The position numbers were made by a program, and so were the translations under genes. Below are positions 15,603 to 24,373 of a stretch of 40,173 nt of DNA, piece after piece (position 1 is the stretch's first letter; each line of letters opens with the position of its first letter). Under the pieces are notes generated by a model that worked only from the letters and a program-made list of their open reading frames with translations, was not told the origin of the DNA and ran no database searches. The stretch comes from an uncultured Bacilli bacterium. Its GTDB lineage: Bacteria > Bacillota_I > Bacilli_A > RF39 > UBA660. The stretch lies in assembly GCA_947632715.1 (NCBI GenBank), contig CANRQF010000006.1:1-40173 (forward strand), written 5' to 3'.

Positions 15603-15634
15603 AAAACAATTTGTATGTTAAAATTGTTTTTTTT
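15603..15634 (+). terminator. Intrinsic terminator
   Basis: Stem AACAATTT / AAATTGTT, flanked by extra A-T pairs, with a run of eight T. A TATAAT (15639-15644) for the ABC exporter follows. Confidence 0.75.
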
Positions 15635-15666
15635 CTGTTATAATTTTAAGTAGAAAGTGAGATAAC

Positions 15667-16554
15667 ATGAGTTTAGAATTAAAAAATGTTTCTAAAACCT
15701 TTGGCTTAAAAAAAGCAGTTGATAATATAACGTTCACTTTAGATAAACCAGGTGTCTTTGGTTTACTTGGTACTAATGGTGCTGGTAAAACAACGACTAT
15801 AAGAATGATTTTAGGAATATTAAAAAAAGATAGTGGAAGTATTACTTGGAATGGTGAAGAAGTAAATCGTAAAAAAGTTAACTTTGGATATTTACCAGAG
15901 GAAAGAGGAATATATCCTAAAATAAAAATTATTGATCAACTAGTATATTTTGCTTCCTTAAAAGGTATTAAAAAAGAATGTGCTCTTAAATCTATTTATA
16001 AATGGGCAAAAGTATTAAAAGTTGAAGAATATTTAGAAGTAAATGCCGAAAAATTATCTAAAGGTAATCAACAAAAAATACAATTTATGAGTGCTATAAT
16101 ACATGATCCAGAATTGGTTATTTTAGATGAACCTTTTAGTGGTTTAGATCCAGTAAATACAGAAATATTAAAAAATATTATAATTGATTTAGTAAAAAAA
16201 GGTAAATATATTATTATGTCAGCTCATCAAATGGCCACAATTGAAGAATTTTGTACAGATATTTTAATACTTAATAAAGGTAAAACAGTATTACAAGGTA
16301 ATTTAAAAGAAATAAAGCAAAAATACCCAGCCAATCGTCTAAAGGTTGATGTTTCTTCTTCTATCGATGATATTATTCATAAACTAAAATTAACAATAGA
16401 AAATGTAGTAGATAATGAATATACAATAAAACTTGATAATGAAGAAGTTGCTCATACTTTATTAAAAGAAATTGTTAATAAAAAAATAGAAGTTAATAAA
16501 TTTGAAATAATGAAACCAACATTAAATGATATTTTTATAGAGAAGGTGAATTAA
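15667..16554 (+). CDS. ABC exporter ATP-binding protein, NatA-like
   Basis: This 295-residue protein has Walker A GTNGAGKTT (35-43), a YLPEERGIYPK Q-loop segment, signature LSKGNQQK (131-138), Walker B LVILDEP (151-157) and H-loop in SAHQM. A C-terminal DUF4162-like domain follows. The YLPEERGLY block and the domain order are those of NatA/YhaQ-type ATPases that energise Na+ or drug export with a NatB-like partner. That partner gene starts 1 nt after this stop. Confidence 0.92.
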   Translation: MSLELKNVSKTFGLKKAVDNITFTLDKPGVFGLLGTNGAGKTTTIRMILGILKKDSGSITWNGEEVNRKKVNFGYLPEERGIYPKIKIIDQLVYFASLKGIKKECALKSIYKWAKVLKVEEYLEVNAEKLSKGNQQKIQFMSAIIHDPELVILDEPFSGLDPVNTEILKNIIIDLVKKGKYIIMSAHQMATIEEFCTDILILNKGKTVLQGNLKEIKQKYPANRLKVDVSSSIDDIIHKLKLTIENVVDNEYTIKLDNEEVAHTLLKEIVNKKIEVNKFEIMKPTLNDIFIEKVN

Positions 16555-16555
16555 T

Positions 16556-17776
16556 ATGAATGATATTTTATCAGTAATGAAATTTACAATTAAAGATATG
16601 TTAAAAAGAAAATCATATATTATATCCACTATTATAATTCTAATATTAATTGTTGTTGGCTTTAATATTCCTAATATCATAAGTAAATTTAATAATAGTG
16701 ATACCAATAATGATATGAAAATTGCTATTATTGATCAAAATAATATTTTTGAAGATAAGCTTATATTATTAAATGATTTTAATTTAAATTATGATTTAAA
16801 TTTTGATATAAATGAAAATGATATAGAAAAAGAATTAGAAAATGAAAATATAGATTCAGCAATTATAATTTCTAAAGATAATTATCAAGTTAATATGAAG
16901 TATTTAGTTAATGATATGTCTTTAGTTTATTCTACTCCAGATGATTTAATTAATAGTATTAGTGATTTATATCGAACAATAAATTTAAATAAATTAGAAC
17001 TTACGGAAGAACAAATTGCTAGTATCAATCCATCTTTTAATATACAAATCGAAAGTTTAGGCGATAATTCAGGATTCAATACGATTATAACTGTGATAAC
17101 ATCTATTATTTTATTCTATGCTATCTACTTCTGTGCTTATCAAGTTTCGGGAGCTATTACTGTAGAAAAAACCTCTAAAGTTATGGAAACACTAGTAGTA
17201 TCTACATCGCCAACTAATATAGTATTAGGTAAAACTATAGGAATTGGTATTGTTGGATTTGGTCAAATGTTACTTATTATTTTAACTGCCTTTATTAGTG
17301 CTAATTGTTTTTTAGAAAAAGAACTTTTAAATATGATTTTAGATACTTCTAATATTACATTCTCCTTTGGCATTATAACAATTATTTATTTTGTATTAGG
17401 ATATTTATTATTTGCTTTTCTGTATGCTTTAACTGGATCAACTGCATCTAAACCAGAGGATATTCAATCTGTTAATACTCCAGTAGCTTTATTAGCGGTT
17501 TTTGGTTTTTATTTTTCGTACTTCTCAAGTATAAATCCTGATAATAAAATAAATTACTTTGCATCTTTAATTCCAGTTTCATCTCCGTTTTGTATGCCAC
17601 TTAGAGTAATGATGGGACTTGCTAGTTCAGTAGATATTATAATTTCTATATTCATATTAATTATAACGATATTAATTATTACTAAAATAGCTATAAAAAT
17701 ATATTCTAGTGCTATTCTTAATTATGGTACTAAATTATCACTAAAAGATTTAATTCAATTATATAAAAATAAATAA
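16556..17776 (+). CDS. ABC exporter permease, NatB-like
   Basis: This 406-residue protein has one N-terminal helix (about 21-40), an extracytoplasmic domain of about 135 residues, then five or six helices. It contains the conserved EKTSKVMETLVVSTSP motif that typifies ABC2_membrane_3/NatB permeases. The ATG has GAAGGTG upstream. With the ATPase it forms an exporter; Na+, peptide or antibiotic substrates are all possible. Confidence 0.9.
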   Translation: MNDILSVMKFTIKDMLKRKSYIISTIIILILIVVGFNIPNIISKFNNSDTNNDMKIAIIDQNNIFEDKLILLNDFNLNYDLNFDINENDIEKELENENIDSAIIISKDNYQVNMKYLVNDMSLVYSTPDDLINSISDLYRTINLNKLELTEEQIASINPSFNIQIESLGDNSGFNTIITVITSIILFYAIYFCAYQVSGAITVEKTSKVMETLVVSTSPTNIVLGKTIGIGIVGFGQMLLIILTAFISANCFLEKELLNMILDTSNITFSFGIITIIYFVLGYLLFAFLYALTGSTASKPEDIQSVNTPVALLAVFGFYFSYFSSINPDNKINYFASLIPVSSPFCMPLRVMMGLASSVDIIISIFILIITILIITKIAIKIYSSAILNYGTKLSLKDLIQLYKNK

Positions 17777-17790
17777 AGAAGAGGTTAAAA

Positions 17791-18768
17791 ATGGCAAATG
17801 TAAAAAATAATAAAAAGGTGAATACTAAAACAAATACAAAAAATAAGAAAAAAGTGGTATCAAATACGAAAAATAAAAAAGTACAAAAAGAACCAGTTAA
17901 TAATAATTATATTTGGTTTTTGTTTATTGTCTTTATAATTGGTTTATCTTTTGGTATAACTTTAGGATTAATTGGTCACATAACAAGAGATAATACTAAA
18001 TCATATAAAAGTTATTATAATTATACTCTAAATGTAAGTAAGATGAAAAATTGTACCAATGATATTCATCTACTTTATACATTTAATGATGGAAGAAGAT
18101 TATATACTAAATGTTTAAATACTATTGAAATAAAAGATAATGATAAAACTTATAATTATTTGGAAAAAGAATTAAATAATGATGAAAATATAATGAATGA
18201 AATTTTTGAAAATTTAAAATTTGTTAATGAATATGATGATGGCAGTAAATATTATCAAAGTAATAGTAGTCATATATACGCTAATAATGATATTGCAGTT
18301 ATTAAATGTCATAAACTTAATTTAGATACTAATCTATTTAATGAAGATATTTATATTGGTTTAGATGGTATGGAATATACTAGTGATTTTTGTGAAAATA
18401 ATAATTATACTTTAATAAGTAATTATAAATATGATTGTTCATTTACTAAAACTTATCATATTGAGAATTTATTAGATGATTATAAAACAGATGATCCTTT
18501 ATATTCATATATAGTAGTTGATTCATTTCAAAATAATAAACCTAAAATTATAGTTATATCTTCTAAATTAAAGAAAACTTTAAAAGAAAATAAAACATAT
18601 GAATTTACTTATTATATTAATGGTAATTCGCAAATTTTAATAGATGAAAATTATGTTGATGAATATATGGGTAATAATGATATATTAATTACTTTAGATA
18701 TAAAAGAAACTAAAAAAACAGGTTTAGATCAAATAAATGATAGTGTATGTAAACCAATGGAGGCTTAG
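17791..18768 (+). CDS. Single-pass membrane protein with unknown outer domain
   Basis: This 325-residue protein has a Lys/Asn-rich, highly basic cytoplasmic tail (1-40), one helix (about 43-66: NYIWFLFIVFIIGLSFGITL) and an extracytoplasmic domain of about 255 residues. The domain is rich in Tyr/Asp and carries several Cys that could form disulfides. It follows the ABC permease by 14 nt and may be co-transcribed. A small membrane gene follows 4 nt downstream. No family recognised. Confidence 0.75.
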   Translation: MANVKNNKKVNTKTNTKNKKKVVSNTKNKKVQKEPVNNNYIWFLFIVFIIGLSFGITLGLIGHITRDNTKSYKSYYNYTLNVSKMKNCTNDIHLLYTFNDGRRLYTKCLNTIEIKDNDKTYNYLEKELNNDENIMNEIFENLKFVNEYDDGSKYYQSNSSHIYANNDIAVIKCHKLNLDTNLFNEDIYIGLDGMEYTSDFCENNNYTLISNYKYDCSFTKTYHIENLLDDYKTDDPLYSYIVVDSFQNNKPKIIVISSKLKKTLKENKTYEFTYYINGNSQILIDENYVDEYMGNNDILITLDIKETKKTGLDQINDSVCKPMEA

Positions 18769-18772
18769 AAGT

Positions 18773-18958
18773 ATGAAGAAAAAGAAAAAAAGTTTTTATA
18801 ATGTTGGTGTGTTATGTGCCATTTTAGCATTAATTTTATGTATCCTTTCCCTTATTTATTATGCTTTTACAAAAAGAATGCCTAATGTTACTTTTACTGT
18901 TGTTATTTTATTAGGAATTGGTGTAATATGTACCATACTTGAAGGAAAAAAGAAATAA
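18773..18958 (+). CDS. Small two-helix membrane protein
   Basis: This 61-residue protein starts MKKKKKSFYNVG and has two hydrophobic helices (about 10-31 and 38-56) and a basic tail. The start at 18773 is supported by GGAGG (18759-18763) overlapping the end of the previous gene; an upstream in-frame ATG has no such site. Likely co-transcribed with the 17791 gene. Function unknown. Confidence 0.7.
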   Translation: MKKKKKSFYNVGVLCAILALILCILSLIYYAFTKRMPNVTFTVVILLGIGVICTILEGKKK

Positions 18959-18993
18959 TTAAGAAAAAATTAAGAGTTTTATAAGAATTAATT

Positions 18994-19048
18994 AAAGAAT
19001 ACTTAAAAATCTATAGTATAATTATAGATATAAAAAGAAGTATTCTTT
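18994..19048 (+). promoter_or_regulatory. Nested inverted repeat upstream of the wall locus
   Basis: The outer 11-bp arms AAAGAATACTT (18994-19004) and AAGTATTCTTT (19038-19048) enclose an inner pair ATCTATA (19009-19015) / TATAGAT (19023-19029). A TATAAT (19017-19022) lies at the centre. The T-rich tail could make it a terminator for the upstream genes, while the centre looks like the -10 of the next operon. It may also be a regulator site; the VanR-like response regulator encoded downstream is the obvious candidate. Confidence 0.6.
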
Positions 19049-19070
19049 TCTGTTTTGGAGAGGGTCAAAT

Positions 19071-19886
19071 ATGAAAAATAAAAATTCTATTAAATATCTA
19101 TTAATTATTATATTATTATTTATTTTATTTTTTACTAGTTATAAATTATATATTAATATACCAATACTAGAAACAGATAATTCTAATATTGAAGCAACTT
19201 ATAGTAATACCATATTAAATGAGTTAAATAAACTTAGTAAAAATGATGAACGAATTAAGAAAATATTAGATAATTATAAAGAATATCCTGAAACTTTACT
19301 TTATATGTTATCTAAAGATTTAGATATGACAGATTTTGTTTTAGATTATCCTTCGAAAAAAGGTCAAGTATTTAGTGATGATGTTGGTGATATTAATTTA
19401 GATTCAGTGCCTTTATTCTTACAATGGGATGAAAGATGGGGTTATGGTAATTATGGTAAAAATACAATTGTTTTAAGTGGTTGTGGTCCCACTAGTTTAG
19501 CAATGGTTTTAGTATATCTTACTAAAGATAAAACACTTACTCCATATAAGATTGCTAAAATGGCGGAAGAAAAAGGATACTATGTCGATAATGGTGGTAC
19601 AACTTGGGATTTAATGCATTATGGCAGTAGTAATTATGGTGTTCATAGTAAAGTTTTACCACTTTCTAAAAGTGCTATTGTAAATGCCCTAAATAATAAT
19701 CATCCCATTATTTTAAATGTAGGACCAGGTGATTTTACTAGTAAAGGTCATTATATTGTTTTAACTGAAGTAGTGAATGGTTTATTTAAAGTAAATGATC
19801 CCAATAGTATAAAAAATAGTAATAAATTATGGGATTATGATGATATAAAGAATCAAATAAAAAATATTTGGGAATTTTATATTTGA
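19071..19886 (+). CDS. Membrane-anchored C39-like cysteine peptidase
   Basis: This 271-residue protein has an N-terminal membrane anchor (about 8-28) and a peptidase C39-like domain (about 113-270). It begins VPLFLQWDERWGYGNYG and carries the Cys in SGCGPTSLAMV (C138), His in KGHYIVL (H227) and Asp in KVNDPNS (D243). C39_2-type enzymes act outside the cell on peptides or wall material; the exact substrate is unknown. The VanR-like gene starts 14 nt later, so it is likely the first gene of a wall-response operon. Confidence 0.87.
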   Translation: MKNKNSIKYLLIIILLFILFFTSYKLYINIPILETDNSNIEATYSNTILNELNKLSKNDERIKKILDNYKEYPETLLYMLSKDLDMTDFVLDYPSKKGQVFSDDVGDINLDSVPLFLQWDERWGYGNYGKNTIVLSGCGPTSLAMVLVYLTKDKTLTPYKIAKMAEEKGYYVDNGGTTWDLMHYGSSNYGVHSKVLPLSKSAIVNALNNNHPIILNVGPGDFTSKGHYIVLTEVVNGLFKVNDPNSIKNSNKLWDYDDIKNQIKNIWEFYI

Positions 19887-19900
19887 AAGTAGGTGTTTAA

Positions 19901-20584
19901 ATGAATATTTTAGTTGTTGATGATGAAAAAGAAATCGCTGATTTAATTGAAATATATTTAACAAATGAAAATTATCATGTTTATAAATATTATGATAGTA
20001 AAAACGTTTTAAATGATATCGATAAATTAAAAATAGATTTAGCAATATTAGATGTGATGATGCCTACTATAGATGGTTTTCAATTATGTAGTATTATAAG
20101 AGAAAAGTATACTTTTCCCATTATCTTTGTAACTGCTAAAGTTGAAGATATTGATAAGATTAGTGGTTTATCGATTGGAGCCGATGATTATATTACCAAA
20201 CCTTTTCAACCTTTAGAACTAATTGCGAGAGTTAAAGCCCAACTTAGAAGATATAAAACTTATAATAAAACAAATGATGATAATATTATTGATTTTAGAG
20301 GTATAACCATTAATAATGATACCCATGAATTTATCTTTGAAGATGAACCAATTGAACTTACCAAAACTGAATTTTCTATTCTCTGGTGTTTATGTCAAAA
20401 TAGAGGTAATGTTGTTAAAACAGAAGATTTATTTATGAATGTATGGGGAGAAAAATATTTTGAAAATGATAATAATACCATCATGGTTCATATAAGACAT
20501 TTAAGAGAAAAAATGCATGATACGAGTAAAATACCAAAGTATATAAAAACAGTATGGGGAGTGGGGTATAAAATTGAAAAATAA
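19901..20584 (+). CDS. vanR-like: VanR-like response regulator (OmpR family)
   Basis: This 227-residue protein has a receiver domain (acidic D7/D8, phospho-acceptor D51, T78, K100) and an OmpR winged helix (about 130-225). The linker region GADDYITKPFQPLELIARVK, followed by QLRRYKTYN, is strikingly like VanR of vancomycin-resistance clusters. The following histidine kinase overlaps its end by 11 nt. It likely controls this locus, possibly through the inverted repeat at 18994-19048 (inference). Confidence 0.92.
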   Translation: MNILVVDDEKEIADLIEIYLTNENYHVYKYYDSKNVLNDIDKLKIDLAILDVMMPTIDGFQLCSIIREKYTFPIIFVTAKVEDIDKISGLSIGADDYITKPFQPLELIARVKAQLRRYKTYNKTNDDNIIDFRGITINNDTHEFIFEDEPIELTKTEFSILWCLCQNRGNVVKTEDLFMNVWGEKYFENDNNTIMVHIRHLREKMHDTSKIPKYIKTVWGVGYKIEK

Positions 20585-21695
20585 ACTATTAAATAAATTA
20601 TTTATTAAATTTTTAATAAAAATAGCATTATGGACTATTATTTGTCCTTTTGCCATTTTATTTCTTAGTGAATTTGTAGACTATTTAGTTAATGTTGCTG
20701 ATTTTCAATTCATATATGCTATATCACCTAAAATTTATTATTTTTTTCAAGGAATTCATAGGAATATGGATGAAGATATGTACTTATTTATTGGTTTATT
20801 TAGTTGGTTAATTGGTATAATTATTATCGTGTTCTTATTTGTAAAAAAATTATTTAAATTATTAAACGCTTTATCTAAAGCATCTCAAGATATATTAAAT
20901 AATGATATACATTATATTGAACTCCCTATTGAATTTCAAGATTTACAAAAACAAATAAATACGATTAAAACGGAATCAATTAAAAATGAAAATTTAGCTA
21001 AAGAAAATGAACAAAGAAAAAATGATTTAGTTGTATATTTAGCTCACGATTTAAAAACTCCTCTTACTAGTTTAATTGGTTATTTATCCCTTCTAAGTGA
21101 AATTAAAGATATGCCAAGTGAAAAACGAGAAAAATATATTGATATTGCTTTAGATAAATCTTATAAATTAGAAGATTTAATTAATGAATTATTTGAAATA
21201 ACAAGATTTAATTCAGAAACTATTCTTTTAGAAAAAGTAGATATTAATTTAAATATTATGTTAGAACAAATTATTGATGATTTTTATCCTACTTTAAAAG
21301 AACAAGATAAAGAAATAATATTAAATAGTAAATATAAATATTTTGTTGAAGGAGATTCAGATAAATTAGCCAGAGTATTCAGTAATTTAATTAAAAACGC
21401 TATTTATTATAGTACAGATAAAGATATAAATATTAATGTTAGGAAGATAAAAAATCAAGTAGAAATAGTAATCAGTAATAAAGGTGATGTCATTCCTAAA
21501 GAAAAATTAAATAAAATCTTTGATAAGTTTTATCGTATCGATACTTCAAGAACTACGAAAACCGGTGGTAGTGGACTAGGTCTTGCTATTGCCAAAGAAA
21601 TAGTTGAACTACATAAAGGTTCAATAAAGGCTACTAGTGATAAAGACGCTACCAAATTCTATGTAACTTTACCCATTAAGGAAGAAATAAGTTGA
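20574..21695 (+). CDS. vanS-like: VanS-like sensor histidine kinase
   Basis: This 373-residue kinase has two membrane helices (about 16-35 and 72-92) around a short outer loop, then a linker. The HisKA domain has the VanS-type box VVYLAHDLKTPLTSLIGYLS (H158). The ATPase has N box FSNLIKNAIYYS and G box GGSGLGLAIAKEI. The start is a TTG (20574) inside the VanR-like stop region with GGAGTGGGG upstream; no better ATG is near. It probably senses a cell-wall signal through its helices and short loop. Family similarity to VanS is clear from the H-box; a role in glycopeptide response is not shown. Confidence 0.9.
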   Translation: MKNKLLNKLFIKFLIKIALWTIICPFAILFLSEFVDYLVNVADFQFIYAISPKIYYFFQGIHRNMDEDMYLFIGLFSWLIGIIIIVFLFVKKLFKLLNALSKASQDILNNDIHYIELPIEFQDLQKQINTIKTESIKNENLAKENEQRKNDLVVYLAHDLKTPLTSLIGYLSLLSEIKDMPSEKREKYIDIALDKSYKLEDLINELFEITRFNSETILLEKVDINLNIMLEQIIDDFYPTLKEQDKEIILNSKYKYFVEGDSDKLARVFSNLIKNAIYYSTDKDININVRKIKNQVEIVISNKGDVIPKEKLNKIFDKFYRIDTSRTTKTGGSGLGLAIAKEIVELHKGSIKATSDKDATKFYVTLPIKEEIS

Positions 21696-21709
21696 TTATT
21701 TCTTCTTTT
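21681..21709 (+). terminator. Intrinsic terminator after the kinase
   Basis: Stem GAAGAAATAA / TTATTTCTTC (10 bp) with a GTTGA loop and TTTTA. It overlaps the last codons and TGA of the kinase gene. A TATAAT (21715-21720) follows and could start the next gene. Confidence 0.75.
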
Positions 21710-21737
21710 AATTTTATAATTTAAGTGGTGATTTTAT

Positions 21738-22739
21738 TTGGAAACAATACCATTTAAAAAAAGTGATTTAAAAATATTATTATTACATAATCAATATAAT
21801 GACATGCAAAAATTAGAAAACATAGGTCATGAACTAGGCTTAAATATTACATGCATTTTAAATGATAAAAAATCTACAATAAAGAAAAAAATTACTACAG
21901 AGTTAGATAATTATGATATTGTTATTATTAATAATTCAACAAACATAAATTTTATAAATGAATATTTAGAAAAGAATAAAAATAGTTTAAAATTATTTTT
22001 AAGATATAAGTATCAAGACTATTATTCTTTTTATCGAACTTCTTATGGCTCTAATATAATACTAGAAAGATTTTATAGTAATATGCCAACTGATATTATT
22101 AGTTTTAATATATTAAATAGTAATGATAAGATTTCTAATATATTTAAAGCTATAATTACAAGTTCATTAAATATATATAATGATAATTTTAGAAAAATAG
22201 AAGATTTAAATTTTAAATCATATCAAGAATATGATGAAGCGTTTAAATTATTTGAAAAGAAAGAATTATTAGAGGAAGAATCATATTTAAAATTGCACAA
22301 AGAATTTATTGAGATGTCTAATTTAATTTTGTTATATTTAAATTATAAAAAACAAGGTTATATTAAGAGTGAATTGGAAGATTTAAATATTAGTTATGAT
22401 GAAAATGGTAATATTAATATAAAAAATACTTATCAAAATAATATTTATGGCATTTTAATATTAGATAAATTATATCAAGAATTTAATGTAAGAGAGTTTT
22501 CATTACAAATGTATACTGAAGATAATAAATTATTATTTGATAAGAGGTTAGCTATTTATACTGATGCTTATAAATTAACAACTAAAACACCACCAAAACC
22601 AAATATAGAAGAACAATTAATAATTAAAGATATCATAAGTAAAGTAAATAATATTTTAACTCCTATTTTAGAAGAAGCAGTTGTCCATAAAAGTAAAATA
22701 GAAAAAGAAAATAACGAAAAATTGAAAAGAAAAAAATAA
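21738..22739 (+). CDS. Unknown cytoplasmic protein in the wall locus
   Basis: This is a 333-residue soluble protein. Its first 110 residues (LKILLLHNQYNDMQ, YDIVIINNST) alternate strands and helices like a Rossmann or receiver-like fold, but without the acidic pocket. The middle is helical, and the end is a Lys/Glu coil. The start is a TTG at 21738 after GTGGTG; the first internal ATG is at codon 23. Not recognised. It lies between the VanS-like kinase and VanY-like peptidase, each with its own promoter-like element, so a role in the same response is plausible but unproven. Confidence 0.7.
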   Translation: METIPFKKSDLKILLLHNQYNDMQKLENIGHELGLNITCILNDKKSTIKKKITTELDNYDIVIINNSTNINFINEYLEKNKNSLKLFLRYKYQDYYSFYRTSYGSNIILERFYSNMPTDIISFNILNSNDKISNIFKAIITSSLNIYNDNFRKIEDLNFKSYQEYDEAFKLFEKKELLEEESYLKLHKEFIEMSNLILLYLNYKKQGYIKSELEDLNISYDENGNINIKNTYQNNIYGILILDKLYQEFNVREFSLQMYTEDNKLLFDKRLAIYTDAYKLTTKTPPKPNIEEQLIIKDIISKVNNILTPILEEAVVHKSKIEKENNEKLKRKK

Positions 22740-22743
22740 TTTT

Positions 22744-22752
22744 TGATATAAT
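22744..22752 (+). promoter_or_regulatory. Extended -10 promoter of the VanY-like gene
   Basis: TGA-TATAAT matches TGnTATAAT. It lies 19 nt before the ATG at 22772, just past the previous stop. Confidence 0.5.
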
Positions 22753-22771
22753 TAAAGTGGGATGATTAATT

Positions 22772-23695
22772 ATGAATAATAGGAATAAATACTTAGTTAT
22801 ATTAATAATAATTAGTATACTAACTTTAAGTGTTTTTGGTATACTTATTTATCTAAATCATGATGATAAAAATAATGAATTAGATAATAGTGAAATTGTC
22901 AACAAAGAAAACGAAAATAATAATAACAGCATCGAAGCAAATCCAAAAAAGGAAGAAGAGAATAAGGAGGATATAATTATTACTGAGTTAAAAAGTGAAG
23001 AGTATTTTATTCAAAATAATTTAGATAGATATTTAAGTTATAAAGGTATTCATCCAGAAAAAAGTAATAAAGATATTATTGCGGATGTAAATAGTAATAT
23101 AGATAAAGATTTTTATACGGACATAAAAAGTAGTGATTTAGATAAAGGAATACTTGTTATAGTTAATAAATATCATGCTCTAACTAAAGATTATGTACCT
23201 GATTTAGTGACGATGGAAAATACTTATACCGGTGTAGCTGGAGCTAAAATGCAAAAAGAAGCTTATGAACATTTTAAAGAAATGGTTGATTCAGCCAAAT
23301 TAGAAGATATTAAATTATTTAATGTTTCTGCTTATCGTAGTTATAATACCCAAAATACTTTATATACTAATTATGTTAAAAGAGATGGAGTAGATGGAGC
23401 AGATCGTTATTCAGCAAGACCAGGACATTCTGAACATCAAACAGGACTAGCATCAGACATAAATACCGCATCATCTAAAGATCATTTTGAAAATACTAAA
23501 GAATACTCTTGGTTAATAGCAAACTCTTATAAATATGGGTTTATTTTAAGATATCCAGAAAATAAAGAATATCTTACAGGTTATAAGTTTGAACCATGGC
23601 ATTATCGTTATGTTGGGGTAGAAGTTGCAACCTACATTCATGAACATGATATAACATATGATGAATACTATGCTTATTTTGTTGAAAATAATTAG
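22772..23695 (+). CDS. vanY-like: VanY-like D-alanyl-D-alanine carboxypeptidase (M15B)
   Basis: This 307-residue protein has an N-terminal membrane anchor (about 7-27), an Asn/Glu-rich linker (30-70) and an M15B/VanY catalytic domain (about 135-300). Zinc-site residues sit in the motif GHSEHQTGLASD (H222, D229) and the EPWHYRYVG motif (E274, H277). The SAYRSYNTQ block is also characteristic. The enzyme trims the terminal D-Ala from peptidoglycan precursors outside the membrane. Its position after VanR/S-like genes mirrors van-type clusters, but no ligase or dehydrogenase genes are here. Confidence 0.93.
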   Translation: MNNRNKYLVILIIISILTLSVFGILIYLNHDDKNNELDNSEIVNKENENNNNSIEANPKKEEENKEDIIITELKSEEYFIQNNLDRYLSYKGIHPEKSNKDIIADVNSNIDKDFYTDIKSSDLDKGILVIVNKYHALTKDYVPDLVTMENTYTGVAGAKMQKEAYEHFKEMVDSAKLEDIKLFNVSAYRSYNTQNTLYTNYVKRDGVDGADRYSARPGHSEHQTGLASDINTASSKDHFENTKEYSWLIANSYKYGFILRYPENKEYLTGYKFEPWHYRYVGVEVATYIHEHDITYDEYYAYFVENN

Positions 23696-23718
23696 GTAAC
23701 AACTAATTATTTTTTTTA
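23687..23718 (+). terminator. Intrinsic terminator
   Basis: Stem AATAATTAG / CTAATTATT (9 bp, loop GTAACAA) with a run of T. It includes the stop codon of the VanY-like gene. Confidence 0.8.
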
Positions 23719-23772
23719 TTTACTTATTTTATCATTGGTATTATAATATACCTTACTGAAAAGAGGGAAAAA

Positions 23773-24360
23773 ATGGAAAATGATATAAATGCTTGGTGGA
23801 ATGAACAAGTAAAAGAATATCAAGATAATGATTTAAAACAAAAGAAAATAATAGACTTTAAATTCAAATGTAAAAAAGATTTAGCAGCTAGAATGAATTG
23901 TCAAGATTTTAATGAATTAAGAAATGTATGGGATTCATTAAATAATAAATACAAAAAATATAAAAAAGGTAAAGATAATGTATGGGAAATGGCTAAAAAA
24001 CAAAAAGGATTTTATAAAACATATGATTTTACATATACTGTAAAAGTAATGCAAAGTATTCAAACTATTAATAATATTGTAAATAGTATTGATATTAATA
24101 AAATTAGTGAAGATTTATGTAATCAAATTTTTTTGGCAGCAGCTGAAAGTGAAGTAATATTTGAAAGAATAATTGATTTAGATATCTATTTTAATATGGA
24201 GCTAATTTATGATGATGAAGATTTCTTCTTTGATGAAGAAAAATATTATACATTATGTAATAATTTAGTTTGTGCATATTTAGATAAAACTGAAGATTTA
24301 TTAAACGAATTAAAACATAATTATGAAGTACAAGATGTTTTGAAAAGAGTATTGAAATAG
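23773..24360 (+). CDS. Unknown protein, paralogue of the next gene
   Basis: This 195-residue soluble, helical, charged protein shares its layout with the next gene's product: an N-terminal W-x-(E/K)-Q start, a K-rich FKCKKDLAARMNCQDFNEL block with a conserved N-C pair, and a late (I/R)DL(D/N)(I/L)YF(N/G)MEL motif. An acidic run (DDEDFFFDEE) precedes the end. No family recognised. The start has AGAGGG upstream. The pair is 13 nt apart and so co-transcribed. Confidence 0.78.
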   Translation: MENDINAWWNEQVKEYQDNDLKQKKIIDFKFKCKKDLAARMNCQDFNELRNVWDSLNNKYKKYKKGKDNVWEMAKKQKGFYKTYDFTYTVKVMQSIQTINNIVNSIDINKISEDLCNQIFLAAAESEVIFERIIDLDIYFNMELIYDDEDFFFDEEKYYTLCNNLVCAYLDKTEDLLNELKHNYEVQDVLKRVLK

Positions 24361-24373
24361 GAAGGTAATAAAA

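Noticed and set aside
19901-23695. A complete vancomycin-resistance (van) operon
   Set aside because: Only VanR-, VanS- and VanY-like genes are present. No ligase, dehydrogenase or VanX-type dipeptidase genes are seen in the window.
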